From NCBI GenBank assembly GCA_049966155.1, contig JBMFVE010000005.1, positions 47,045-111,044 of the forward strand: 64,000 nucleotides of DNA. The letters are read 5' to 3'. The notes beneath the pieces are model-generated. The model had not been told where the DNA came from. It saw only the letters and a program-made list of their open reading frames with translations, and made no database searches. The position numbers and the translations under genes are program-made. Within the stretch, counting starts at the first letter, position 1; the number at the start of each line of letters is the position of its first letter. Below are positions 9,002 to 17,078 of this stretch, piece after piece. Source of the DNA: JBMFVE01 sp049966155 (GTDB taxonomy: Bacteria > Bacteroidota > Ignavibacteria > Kryptoniales > JAKASW01).

Positions 9002-9781
9002 ATGAATAGTAAACCACATATTTTAGTTTCAAATGACGATGGAATAGATGCTGAAGGACTATACGTTCTCGTTAAAGCACTTAAACAGTTTGCCAGTGTG
9101 TCAGTAGTTGCGCCCAGCATTCAACAGAGTGCAGTGGGACATGCAATAACAGTGCGGACGCCACTGAGAGTGCACAAATTCTACAGAGATGGAAAGCCTT
9201 TTGGCTATGCTGTGGATGGCACCCCTGCAGATTGCGTGAAGCTTGCTATCCGCACTCTCTTGAAAGCTAAGCCCGACCTTGTCATCTCGGGTATTAACGA
9301 TGGGCTTAATACTGCGGTAAACGTAATTTACTCAGGAACCGTAAGCGCTGCAACTGAAGGAACGATACTCGGCATTCCGTCGATCGCTGTTTCTCTTGAA
9401 AGTACACGCAAACCCAACTTTGAACCTGCAGCAAAAATTGCAATGTCAATTGCCAGATTTGTATGCAAGAAAAGGCTTCCCGGTGACACAGTTTTGAACG
9501 TCAACGTACCTGCGCTTCCTGTTGCGAAGATAAAGGGAATAATGTTTACCAGACAGGGAAGGTCCCGATGGGACGACGAATTTTTCCAACGAAAGGATCC
9601 AAAGAACAGAGACTACTACTGGCTTGCCGGTAAGATGCAGATTCTTGACAGTGAGGGGGATGTTGACCAGGTGGCTTTGAAACATGGATACATTTCAATT
9701 ACCCCAATACATTTCGATTTAACGCATTATGATTTCTTGGAGAAAATGAGGAGAGAATGGAGCCTGGACATAAGACGTTGA
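9002..9781 (+). CDS. surE: 5'/3'-nucleotidase SurE
   Basis: A metal-dependent survival-protein E type phosphatase that dephosphorylates nucleoside monophosphates. The metal-binding NDDGIDAEGL (11-20) with D12 and D13, APSIQQSAVGHAIT, the SGINDGLN loop and SGTVSAATEG are all present. The length of 259 residues is normal. It is transcribed alone, with divergent and convergent neighbours on either side. In other bacteria surE acts in stationary phase and nucleotide salvage; nothing here indicates a specialised role. Confidence 0.93.
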   Translation: MNSKPHILVSNDDGIDAEGLYVLVKALKQFASVSVVAPSIQQSAVGHAITVRTPLRVHKFYRDGKPFGYAVDGTPADCVKLAIRTLLKAKPDLVISGINDGLNTAVNVIYSGTVSAATEGTILGIPSIAVSLESTRKPNFEPAAKIAMSIARFVCKKRLPGDTVLNVNVPALPVAKIKGIMFTRQGRSRWDDEFFQRKDPKNRDYYWLAGKMQILDSEGDVDQVALKHGYISITPIHFDLTHYDFLEKMRREWSLDIRR

Positions 9782-9838
9782 ACCAGAGTGGTGTGAGTGT
9801 TCGCCCTGTCGCCCATGATCCCGGCGCCTCCTCCTTTT

Positions 9839-10249
9839 TCATGGAACAATTTGAATATCGTAAGTGATCTCAGCTGTTTTCCTCAGCATTGCAGAAGCAG
9901 AGCAATACTTTTCTTCTGACAGTGATACTGCGTGTTCAGCGTCGGCACGACTGACAGCACCATGAATGATGTAGGAAATGTGAATTTTCGTAAACACCTT
10001 AGGGTGCTCCTCCGCTCGTTTAGCATCTAATTTCAGCTCTAATCTCCTGACAGGAGCGCGTTTCTTTTTCAAGATCAGCTCCACATCAATTGCAGTACAT
10101 CCAGCCAGCCCCATAAGGATAAGCTCCATCGGTCTGGAAGCTGCGTCACTACCTCCCTCATTTATCGATGCATCCAGCACAACCCAGTGGTTGGAATCCG
10201 CCTTTACGACAAATGTACCCCCTTCGACTTGCTTCAGCTCAACCTTCAT
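9839..10249 (-). CDS. OsmC family peroxidase-like protein
   Basis: A 136-residue OsmC/YhfA-type protein. The two conserved cysteines are C51 (in LAGCTAIDV) and C116 (in KYCSASAML), as in thiol-dependent hydroperoxidases of this family. The start at 10249 was chosen because it has a GGAGAG site 5 nt upstream, matches the family N-terminus, and leaves 16 bp to the preceding TlpA-like gene; a longer frame from 10345 would overlap that gene. It is the last gene of the minus-strand thiol-redox block, consistent with peroxide or persulfide reduction, which remains inference. Confidence 0.88.
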   Translation of the reverse strand: MKVELKQVEGGTFVVKADSNHWVVLDASINEGGSDAASRPMELILMGLAGCTAIDVELILKKKRAPVRRLELKLDAKRAEEHPKVFTKIHISYIIHGAVSRADAEHAVSLSEEKYCSASAMLRKTAEITYDIQIVP

Positions 10250-10265
10250 TAACTCTCCAGCAGTT

Positions 10266-10871
10266 TTATTTTTCCTGCGATAGTTTTTGGACAAGACTTT
10301 CGAAGACAGAAGCTGGCCTATACCCTTCAAATGCAGCGCGCACATTTCCCTTTTTATCTATAACAAATGTTGTCGGTATGCCACGGATTCCACCATATGC
10401 AGCAACAACTTCATCATTCCCAAGCATTATAGGGTAATTGATTCCATACTTTTTCATAAATGGAATAACATCGTCAAGTCCGCCCTGATCAAGAGAAATC
10501 CCGAGCATTTGAAAACCCCTGTCCCTGTAATTCGAATAAAGTTTGATGAAGTCCGGGATCTCAGCCCGACACGGCGGACACCATGTTGCCCAAAAATCAA
10601 CAATAACAACCTTTCCGCGAAAGTTAGAAAGCTTAATTATTTTGCCATCAGTTGTTTTGAGAGAAAAATCTGGGGCAGGTGTCCCATCGCCAGGCGTATT
10701 GGAGACAGCTGTTGCAGGGGGAACACTTGCATTATCAGTTGCCTGTTGCGACGAAGAGCTGTTGCTGGATTTGTTTAAGTACACTGCTCCAATAACGAGC
10801 AATACAACCACGATAACTATCAAATGCAAGTTTTTCTCAAGAAAACTTTTCTGTTTTGCCTTCTGTGACAT
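10266..10871 (-). CDS. Membrane-anchored TlpA/ResA-type thiol-disulfide oxidoreductase
   Basis: A 201-residue protein with an N-terminal membrane anchor (about 15-32), a Ser/Thr/Pro-rich linker and a periplasmic thioredoxin fold. The active site is DFWATWCPPCRAEIPDF with C98 and C101, the ResA/TlpA signature, and the cis-Pro lies in RGIPTTFVID. Such proteins reduce apocytochrome c or other periplasmic disulfides using electrons from CcdA/DsbD; a CcdA gene lies at 18940-19674. It is 30 bp downstream of a second membrane-bound thioredoxin-like gene. Confidence 0.9.
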   Translation of the reverse strand: MSQKAKQKSFLEKNLHLIVIVVVLLVIGAVYLNKSSNSSSSQQATDNASVPPATAVSNTPGDGTPAPDFSLKTTDGKIIKLSNFRGKVVIVDFWATWCPPCRAEIPDFIKLYSNYRDRGFQMLGISLDQGGLDDVIPFMKKYGINYPIMLGNDEVVAAYGGIRGIPTTFVIDKKGNVRAAFEGYRPASVFESLVQKLSQEK

Positions 10872-10901
10872 AATGCATCACCTCGTTCTTTACTTTCTTT
10901 T

Positions 10902-11291
10902 TTAGTTTAGGTATTTCCTTAGCTTATCTTCCGACTTTACACCCACAATAAATTCAACTATCGTATCCCCGTCAAGAACAACCGTTGTCGGGGTGCCCAT
11001 TACACCAAATTTACGCGCCAGGGAGATATCCCTGGAAACATCAATTTTTTGAATCGCATGACCTTCAGCAGCAAGCTTATCGACAATTGGTGTTTGAACT
11101 TTACAGGCACGACATGAAGGTGAATAAAAATACATAATTATGCGATCCCCACGAAGCATCATTTTCCCGAGTTTGCCTTCCACAGGCCTGACTTTCTTAC
11201 CTTTGTTAAATTTGCTTTTTAACACAAGCGCATATTGCATTCCAACGAAAGCAATGAAGATACCAAGCAGGATATATATCACGAGTAACAT
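10902..11291 (-). CDS. Membrane-bound thioredoxin-like protein with CRAC active site
   Basis: A 129-residue protein with one N-terminal transmembrane helix (residues 2-23) and a compact thioredoxin fold. The active site reads YFYSPSCRACKVQTP with C60 and C63 and a cis-Pro in GTPTTVVLD. The CRAC dipeptide differs from the CGPC of thioredoxin and the CPPC of TlpA, so the redox potential and partner are probably different. Its start is 1 nt after the stop of the DUF6132 gene, suggesting that the two small membrane proteins work together. Confidence 0.8.
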   Translation of the reverse strand: MLLVIYILLGIFIAFVGMQYALVLKSKFNKGKKVRPVEGKLGKMMLRGDRIIMYFYSPSCRACKVQTPIVDKLAAEGHAIQKIDVSRDISLARKFGVMGTPTTVVLDGDTIVEFIVGVKSEDKLRKYLN

Positions 11292-11292
11292 T

Positions 11293-11490
11293 TCAATCCT
11301 CTTTGATCAAGGCCAAAGTGAAGCCGAACACACCGCCATAAAGTATGCTCAGGTAAGGATTACTTGAAATAGGACATGTTCCTGAAGTGCAACCTATAAA
11401 ATAATAGTATGCATACCCGACAGTTGCTCCGACCACGACATAAGCAAGCTTGACGAAATTCTTTCGTGAAAGATATTTTTTGAAATTCAT
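11293..11490 (-). CDS. DUF6132-like small membrane protein
   Basis: A 65-residue protein with two hydrophobic helices (about 14-32 and 46-61) joined by a loop with GCTSGTCPISSNP. The loop with two cysteines followed by NP and the GGVFGF helix is the signature of DUF6132 as I know it, found mainly in Bacteroidota next to thioredoxin and sulfur-trafficking genes. The loop cysteines (C34 and C39) could pass sulfur or electrons. The role is not established. Confidence 0.7.
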   Translation of the reverse strand: MNFKKYLSRKNFVKLAYVVVGATVGYAYYYFIGCTSGTCPISSNPYLSILYGGVFGFTLALIKED

Positions 11491-11498
11491 ATTGGCAC

Positions 11499-12086
11499 CT
11501 ATGCCTTTTCAGACAATACAGCATAATATCGTGCATTTAGACTTCGACTGATGATCGGCCTGAACCGGTTTCTCCTTAATATCCGAACAACATCGTCCTG
11601 CTCAAGCTTTTCATATGATGGAGGACCGTATTGGGATGTTTTTTTCCACTCAATAATCAGAAGTTTTCCATGCCGCTTCATAATCCTTCTAACTTCCCTG
11701 AGAAATTGGTCGGGGTCATTCTCATGAAGAATTGCACTGGCAACGGCGAAGTCTACTTCTGAAGAGAGGACATCAAAAGAATACCCATCGGAACTATGGA
11801 CAATTACAGTATTCCTGGGTAGACGCTTTTTTGAGAGTATTCGAAGCATTTCCTCAGAAACATCTATTGCATAGGCTTTGCCCTGTTGGCCTGCTATGCG
11901 TGCTGCTGGAATTAAAAAATAACCCGTTCCAGCTCCCACATCTGCAACTTTCATCCCTCTCCTTAAACCAAAGGACTTAAGAATTTTAGTTGGAGGAAGA
12001 ATTCGGCGGCGGTACTGAGATTCAAGGCCTCTATGATGTTTTGCTTCAAACCGATGGGTTAATTTCTTTTTGCTTTTCATACTCAT
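11499..12086 (-). CDS. Class I SAM-dependent methyltransferase
   Basis: A 195-residue methyltransferase of the UbiE/type 11 group. SAM-binding motif I is VADVGAGTGYF (about 47-57), followed by the acidic loop AIDVSEEML and later LLIIEWKK. The N-terminus is basic. The substrate is not recognisable; methyltransferases of this small type in redox or metalloid clusters may act on small thiol or arsenic compounds, but the Cys residues of ArsM are absent. It starts 41 nt inside the amber-interrupted zinc-ribbon frame, so the two were probably coupled. Confidence 0.8.
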   Translation of the reverse strand: MSMKSKKKLTHRFEAKHHRGLESQYRRRILPPTKILKSFGLRRGMKVADVGAGTGYFLIPAARIAGQQGKAYAIDVSEEMLRILSKKRLPRNTVIVHSSDGYSFDVLSSEVDFAVASAILHENDPDQFLREVRRIMKRHGKLLIIEWKKTSQYGPPSYEKLEQDDVVRILRRNRFRPIISRSLNARYYAVLSEKA

Positions 12087-12249
12087 TAATTAAATCCTTT
12101 AGCATCTTATCAGTCAACGCTGATAACCATCCACAGTCCTCGCAGGTAAAGAAGTAGATACTGCCACAGCACGCCATTTGTGGCTTCATAATTGAACCAC
12201 AGCGCTAGCACTTCTGATTTCTAATCGGGTGGTTAATGTCAAACTCCAT
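12046..12249 (-). pseudogene. Small zinc-ribbon protein gene interrupted by one in-frame TAG
   Basis: Reading from ATG at 12249, which overlaps the stop of the upstream oxidoreductase gene by 11 nt, gives 14 residues ending in RNQKC, then TAG at 12207-12205, then 52 residues starting RCGSIMKPQMACCG and containing TCEDCGW. Across the stop the cysteines form a C-x2-C ... C-x2-C zinc ribbon with an extra CC pair and a charged helical tail. A single base change from AAG or CAG to TAG would explain it. TAG is a normal stop elsewhere in the window (feoA, ssb, nrnA, where a TGA follows in frame). The part after the stop could be made from ATG at about 12186. Function unknown; position in the redox block suggests a metal or thiol role. 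Confidence 0.65.
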
Positions 12250-12892
12250 TTTCGCTCACAGCCTTGGCAACTTCGTCAGCAAACCACTCTTCCGGCAAGG
12301 CACCCTCAAAGTGATGAGTTTCATTTACCACAATCCGCGGCACCCCTCGAACATTGTATTGCAGCGCAAGCTCTGGAAACTCGGATGCCTCAATTGCATC
12401 AGCGGTGATAAGATCATTGACCATTGCAAATTGATGTGATAGAACAACAGCTGTCGGACAGTATGGGCAGGATGGGGTCACAAACACCTGTATATGAACA
12501 GGCGATTTGATTTGTGATAGCTTCTCAATAGTCTCACTTGAAAGCTCCGTCGACGAAGTTCCGACATTCTTTACAGCATTCATCAATGACACGAATTCAT
12601 AGCCTGCAGGAATGCCATAGTACCGTATTCCATAATCTTTGCCGTTCATCACAACAATTCCCGGAGTACGCTTGATTCCAAACCTTGCAGCAATATCGTT
12701 ATTTACTCCGATATCATATTTTTCAAAGCTTATTTTATCATTCAGCTGAGATAGCTCCTCGACAATCATTGCAGTATCCGTACAGTATTGACAATCTTCG
12801 TCTTGGGTAAATACGAGAATTTTTACATCGTTTGTTAAGTCACCGATTTGTTCGCGAATCTCAGCTTTATCTTCCTCTTGAATAAAAGCCAT
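12239..12892 (-). CDS. Two-domain glutaredoxin-like protein disulfide oxidoreductase
   Basis: A 217-residue protein made of two thioredoxin folds in tandem. The first has DEDCQYCTD (C34, C37) and cis-Pro in KRTPGIV; the second has PSCPYCPTA (C142, C145) and cis-Pro in RGVPRIV. This layout is that of protein disulfide oxidoreductases (PDO) and of the N-terminal part of AhpF, which receive electrons from thioredoxin reductase and reduce disulfides in the cytoplasm. It lies 11 bp after trxA. No peroxiredoxin gene is visible in the window. Confidence 0.85.
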   Translation of the reverse strand: MAFIQEEDKAEIREQIGDLTNDVKILVFTQDEDCQYCTDTAMIVEELSQLNDKISFEKYDIGVNNDIAARFGIKRTPGIVVMNGKDYGIRYYGIPAGYEFVSLMNAVKNVGTSSTELSSETIEKLSQIKSPVHIQVFVTPSCPYCPTAVVLSHQFAMVNDLITADAIEASEFPELALQYNVRGVPRIVVNETHHFEGALPEEWFADEVAKAVSENGV

Positions 12893-12903
12893 GGGTCTCC
12901 TTT

Positions 12904-13236
12904 TTAATTTGGCTGAAATACCTTGTTAATTTTATCGACAATAACTTTTTTGGGAACCGCACCGATAATTCTGTCCACCATTTGTCCACCTTTAAAGAAA
13001 CCCAGCGTTGGTATACTGAGTATATTATACTGGATTGCTATATCCATGTTTTCATCGGTATTTAGTTTCATCACCTTTATTTTGCCGTCATACTCTCGAG
13101 CCAGCTCTTCTACTATTGGGGAAACCATTCGGCATGGGCCACACCATGGTGCCCAGAAATCAATCAAAACTGGCGTGGGAGAATCCAAAACATCACTTTT
13201 AAACGTCACTGTTGTTGTTTCGTGGACGTTTGCCAT
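12904..13236 (-). CDS. trxA: Thioredoxin
   Basis: A 110-residue cytoplasmic thioredoxin with the canonical active site FWAPWCGPCRM (C32, C35) and cis-Pro in ILSIPTLGFF. It is the first gene of the minus-strand redox block; 148 bp of noncoding sequence separate it from the end of pepA, a natural place for the block's promoter. It probably reduces the downstream PDO, OsmC or other partners; no thioredoxin reductase is encoded in the window. Confidence 0.96.
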   Translation of the reverse strand: MANVHETTTVTFKSDVLDSPTPVLIDFWAPWCGPCRMVSPIVEELAREYDGKIKVMKLNTDENMDIAIQYNILSIPTLGFFKGGQMVDRIIGAVPKKVIVDKINKVFQPN

Positions 13237-13384
13237 GATTTATTTTCCTTTCTTTAAAATTTTAGTCACTTAATTTGATGAAAAAAACAAACAATAGTTT
13301 CAAAGTTTATAACAAACTTACATGCTTTTTAGTTTTTGCAAACGGTTCAAATGTATATACCGGTTTCTGATGAGCACAATCACT

Positions 13385-14908
13385 TTAACTTGCAACTTGT
13401 TTAAAAAATTGTGTCAACAGCCGGACACCCACCCCAGAGCCTCCTTTAGGAGCATAATCCGTTTGCTCTTCCAACATTGCAGTGCCGGCTATGTCAAGAT
13501 GCACCCAAGGAAAATTGCCTGTGAACTTTTTCAGGAAAAGCGCTGCTGTTATTGAACCGGCCCATTTGCCTCCAACATTCTTAACATCAGCTACGTCACT
13601 CTTGATTTGCTTTTCATATTCTTCAAAAATAGGCAACTGCCAGACACGCTCATAGGTGCGCTCCCCAGCTTCTTTAAGCTGCGCCATGACTTCATCACTT
13701 GTACCGAACATCCCCGTCACATGATGACCCAGAGCAACGACTACTGACCCCGTAAGGGTTGCCAGATCGATTATAGCTTTCGGATTATACCGATGTGCAA
13801 AGTGGAGAGCATCAGAAAGGACAATTCTCCCTTCTGCATCGGTATTGTCCACTTCAACTGTTAGTCCCGACATCGTGGTGATGATGTCGCCCGGCTTATA
13901 CGCAGAGCCAGATGGGAGATTCTCCGTACATGGAGCCAATCCAACCACGTTTACAGGTAGCTTAAGTGACGCTATTGCCTGAAGCGTACCCAACACCGCA
14001 GCGGCCCCCGACATATCCATTTTCATTTCTGCCATTCCAGCCGAGGGTTTAATTGAAATTCCACCACTGTCAAACGTTATACCCTTTCCGACTATAACGT
14101 AAATGCCTTTGCTGCGTGAACTCCCCCTGTACTCAAGTATAATAAACCGGGGAGGCTTTGTGCTTCCTGAACTCACTGCAAGCAAGCCGCCCATTCTGAG
14201 TGCACGAATTTTCCTCTCATCAAAAACTGTTGCCTTAATTCCATATTTCCTTGCCATTTTTACTGCGGCATTTGCAAGAGTTTCCGGATAAATTTCGTTC
14301 GCCGGGGCGTTTGATAAATCACGCGCAAAATACACTGCCTGGCATACAAGTTGAGCGTTGCGGGCCACTTTTCGCCCAATAGATGTCTGCAGTTCTCTGA
14401 ATGCAACAATAAACGAGTCTATTTCTGTCCTCACTTTGTTTCCTGTCAGATACCTATCATACCTGTATTGCGAAAGCATTGCGCCTTCTACAATTGAATG
14501 AACTACCTCATACCCGGTCAGCCGCTCGATAATTGTTGAAGAAGCGGAATAAACAACCTTCAGCTTTTTTTCCCTGTTAGAATGATTAAGGGCAGTTTGT
14601 ATGGCCTTGGTCCCTGTTGCCGCTGCTCTGCGAAGCTTCTCACTTGTAACAGAATCTTTCTGACCGAGACCTACCAGAACGAGTGCCCGTGTATATGAAA
14701 GGCCATAAACTATCATCTGCTGGCCAAATTCACCTTTAAACCCACTTGCTCCAATGGCTGATTTCACAAGCTGATTTTCGCTGCCAAATGGAAGACCGGC
14801 AAACGCTTTGGCCTTACGGAAATCATCAATATCTTCCTTGCAGAAAATAACAACAGTAGCGTTAGAATTAACCTCTGTGAAGTGTTTTTCTTGAAACTCA
14901 CTATTCAT
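13385..14908 (-). CDS. pepA: Leucyl aminopeptidase, M17 family
   Basis: A 507-residue two-domain M17 cytosol aminopeptidase that removes N-terminal residues from peptides using two metal ions. The catalytic C-terminal domain shows VGKGITFDSGGISIKPS, MKMDMSGAAAVLG and the signature NTDAEGRIVLSDAL with metal-binding Asp and Glu. Length is as expected. Its start overlaps the end of the nrnA-like gene by 8 nt, so the two are translationally coupled. Confidence 0.95.
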   Translation of the reverse strand: MNSEFQEKHFTEVNSNATVVIFCKEDIDDFRKAKAFAGLPFGSENQLVKSAIGASGFKGEFGQQMIVYGLSYTRALVLVGLGQKDSVTSEKLRRAAATGTKAIQTALNHSNREKKLKVVYSASSTIIERLTGYEVVHSIVEGAMLSQYRYDRYLTGNKVRTEIDSFIVAFRELQTSIGRKVARNAQLVCQAVYFARDLSNAPANEIYPETLANAAVKMARKYGIKATVFDERKIRALRMGGLLAVSSGSTKPPRFIILEYRGSSRSKGIYVIVGKGITFDSGGISIKPSAGMAEMKMDMSGAAAVLGTLQAIASLKLPVNVVGLAPCTENLPSGSAYKPGDIITTMSGLTVEVDNTDAEGRIVLSDALHFAHRYNPKAIIDLATLTGSVVVALGHHVTGMFGTSDEVMAQLKEAGERTYERVWQLPIFEEYEKQIKSDVADVKNVGGKWAGSITAALFLKKFTGNFPWVHLDIAGTAMLEEQTDYAPKGGSGVGVRLLTQFFKQVAS

Positions 14909-15926
14909 CCATACTTACCTCTTCTTTAAACAAAATTTTGCCTGCAGTTGTGAGAACATCAGGAATAACATCATACAGTTTTCGTCCAAAAATCCGTGCA
15001 CCTGAGGCATTCTTATGTCCTCCACCGCCATAAATCTTGGCAACTTCGTTTACAGCAAGGTTTCCTTTTGACCTGAAGCTAATTTTCACTCCATCAGGAA
15101 GTTCCATGAAAAACAAAGTCGCTGCAACTCCTTTTATAGCAGCAGCATGATTTACAAATCCATCAGTCTCATCAGGTTTTACCCCGTTGCGTATCAACTG
15201 CTCTAACGTGACAGTGAAGTACGACAATCGCCCGTTGTATGCGAGCTGCACATTTGTTAAAACTTCTCCCAGTAAATGGGTTCTGCCCAGTGAGTTTTGT
15301 TCATATAAGCTATTGTACACATATGTTGGATCAACACCTAATTCAAGAAGCTCTGCTGTAAGACGATGAAGTGCAGCATCAGTCCGTGGAAATCTAAAAG
15401 AGCCGGTATCTGTCATTATACCCGCATACAGTGGCTCAGCTATTGTTTTATCGAGTATGGCGGGATTAAAACCTTTAAGGAGGTTATAAATTATTTCAGC
15501 GCTCGCAGCCGAGTCCAAGTCAATAAACATATAGTCAGCAAAATCCTCCGCATCAAGGTGATGATCCACTACCACCTTGACAGCTTTACTCTTTACAAAA
15601 TATTCTTCCAGTGTTCTCAACCTCGATTGGTTGTTCATATCAAAGGCAATGAGTACATCTGCACCAAGTATAATGTTTGCATGCTCAGCAGGAAGGAACT
15701 TCACGATTTCACTGTCATAATCGAGAAACAGATGGTTTTCAGGGGTTTCACTGTGGTTTAAGATAATACTTTCTTTTCCGAGCTTCCTCAGAAACCTATT
15801 TACCGCAAGTTCACATCCAAGGCCGTCAGCATCCGGATTAACATGCGTTGTTAAAACAAATTTTTTGCCTGCCTCTACAATTTGGCGGAAATATTTAATA
15901 AAATCTTTCTTTTCAACGGTCTGCAT
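14901..15926 (-). CDS. nrnA: DHH family phosphoesterase, NrnA-type oligoribonuclease/pAp phosphatase
   Basis: A 341-residue protein with DHH motifs: NPDADGLG near residue 30, AFDMNNQSRL, and VVDHHLDAEDF, followed by a DHHA1 domain with GGGGHKNASGARI that binds the nucleotide end. Such proteins hydrolyse short RNA oligomers and 3'-phosphoadenosine 5'-phosphate. It ends GAA-TAG-TGA, so two stop codons are in tandem. It is upstream of, and overlaps, pepA. Confidence 0.88.
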   Translation of the reverse strand: MQTVEKKDFIKYFRQIVEAGKKFVLTTHVNPDADGLGCELAVNRFLRKLGKESIILNHSETPENHLFLDYDSEIVKFLPAEHANIILGADVLIAFDMNNQSRLRTLEEYFVKSKAVKVVVDHHLDAEDFADYMFIDLDSAASAEIIYNLLKGFNPAILDKTIAEPLYAGIMTDTGSFRFPRTDAALHRLTAELLELGVDPTYVYNSLYEQNSLGRTHLLGEVLTNVQLAYNGRLSYFTVTLEQLIRNGVKPDETDGFVNHAAAIKGVAATLFFMELPDGVKISFRSKGNLAVNEVAKIYGGGGHKNASGARIFGRKLYDVIPDVLTTAGKILFKEEVSMDE

Positions 15927-15979
15927 TCAACCATTTATTTTTGAATTTCAACCGAAAGGATTTTACTGGAAAATACGAT

Positions 15980-16005
15980 GGCGGCAAGTTGACAAACCTG
16001 CCGCC
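15980..16005 (-). terminator. Hairpin after korB, possible terminator
   Basis: GGCGGCA and TGCCGCC form a perfect 7-bp stem around a 12-nt loop, 32 bp past the korB stop and before the nrnA start. On the minus strand it is followed by only a short interrupted T-run (ATTTTC), so termination may be partial. Confidence 0.45.
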
Positions 16006-16037
16006 ACGATGCCAGAAAGCAACTTTACATACCTTCT

Positions 16038-17078
16038 TCAGTTTCCGGAAATTTCCCACGTATTGCCTGCACGGAGAAGGCGGTTCAAGTCGCCCTTTCC
16101 ATGTTTTTGTTTTGCCACCTCGATTTGCTGAACCATCATATCCTCATAAGACGGCTTTTCAACCTCATAAAAAACGCCAACAGGGGTAGGAAAGCCGGGT
16201 CTATCACTGAATTGAGCCAGCAAAAAAGCTATGTCGAGGGAAGTCTCATCATACACAATTAAATCATTCAAGGTGTACTTTCCATCTTTCAGAGAAACAA
16301 TTTCCGGGGTAAACCCATTCATTCTAATTCCCTTATCATTTTCTTTTCCGAACACAAGAGGCTTCCCATGTTCAAGATACAGAACATTATCGGCTTTTGT
16401 CTCTTTTTCAGTCAAAATGAAATAAGCGCCATCGTTAAAAACATTGCAATTCTGATATATTTCAATAAATGCGGTCCCCTTATGCTTCCCTGCACGAAGT
16501 ATCATTTGTTGCAGATGCTTTGGATCCCTGTCCATCGATCTCGCAACAAATGTCCCTTGAGAACCAAGTGCAAGCTGAACAGGGTTGAACGGATAATCAA
16601 TGGTCCCGTAAGGGCTTGACTTGGTTTTCTTGCCGAATTCGGATGTGGGTGAGTATTGCCCTTTTGTTAGGCCGTAAATCCGGTTATTAAACATCAATAT
16701 CTTGAGTCCAATATTTCTCCTCATTGCGTGAATGATATGGTTTCCACCAATGGAAAGTGCGTCGCCGTCACCTGTTGCGACCCAAACGGAAAGATCCGGA
16801 TTTGCAGTTTTTACGCCAGTTGCGATAGCCGGTGCTCTTCCGTGGATTCCATGAATACCATATGTGTTCATATAGTAAGGAAACCGACTTGAACATCCAA
16901 TCCCGGAAACGAACACGTATTTTTCAATTGGAATATCCAGCTCAGGGAGAGTGCGCTGAACCTGTGCAAGGATAGAATAGTCTCCACAGCCCGGGCACCA
17001 CCTTACGTCCTGATCGGACGCAAAATCTTTTGCCGTGTACCTTTTCCTTACCTGAACTGCTCCATTTCCATCTGCCAT
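16038..17078 (-). CDS. korB: 2-oxoacid:ferredoxin oxidoreductase, beta subunit
   Basis: A 346-residue thiamine-diphosphate-binding subunit. The N-terminal WCPGCGDYSIL and CSSRFPYY supply cluster and cofactor contacts; the TPP/Mg motif is GDGDALSIGGNH with the closing NN (MFNNRIYGL). Together with the alpha subunit it converts 2-oxoglutarate or pyruvate plus CoA to the acyl-CoA and CO2, reducing ferredoxin, or runs in reverse in CO2-fixing anaerobes. It starts directly at the end of korA. Substrate cannot be decided from sequence; the two-subunit form most often uses 2-oxoglutarate in this phylum. Confidence 0.92.
   Translation of the reverse strand: MADGNGAVQVRKRYTAKDFASDQDVRWCPGCGDYSILAQVQRTLPELDIPIEKYVFVSGIGCSSRFPYYMNTYGIHGIHGRAPAIATGVKTANPDLSVWVATGDGDALSIGGNHIIHAMRRNIGLKILMFNNRIYGLTKGQYSPTSEFGKKTKSSPYGTIDYPFNPVQLALGSQGTFVARSMDRDPKHLQQMILRAGKHKGTAFIEIYQNCNVFNDGAYFILTEKETKADNVLYLEHGKPLVFGKENDKGIRMNGFTPEIVSLKDGKYTLNDLIVYDETSLDIAFLLAQFSDRPGFPTPVGVFYEVEKPSYEDMMVQQIEVAKQKHGKGDLNRLLRAGNTWEISGN

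Noticed and set aside
12205..12207. TAG recoded as a sense codon (pyrrolysine or other)
   Set aside because: TAG is a real stop in feoA, the FeoB-associated gene, nrnA (followed by TGA) and ssb, so genome-wide recoding is unlikely.
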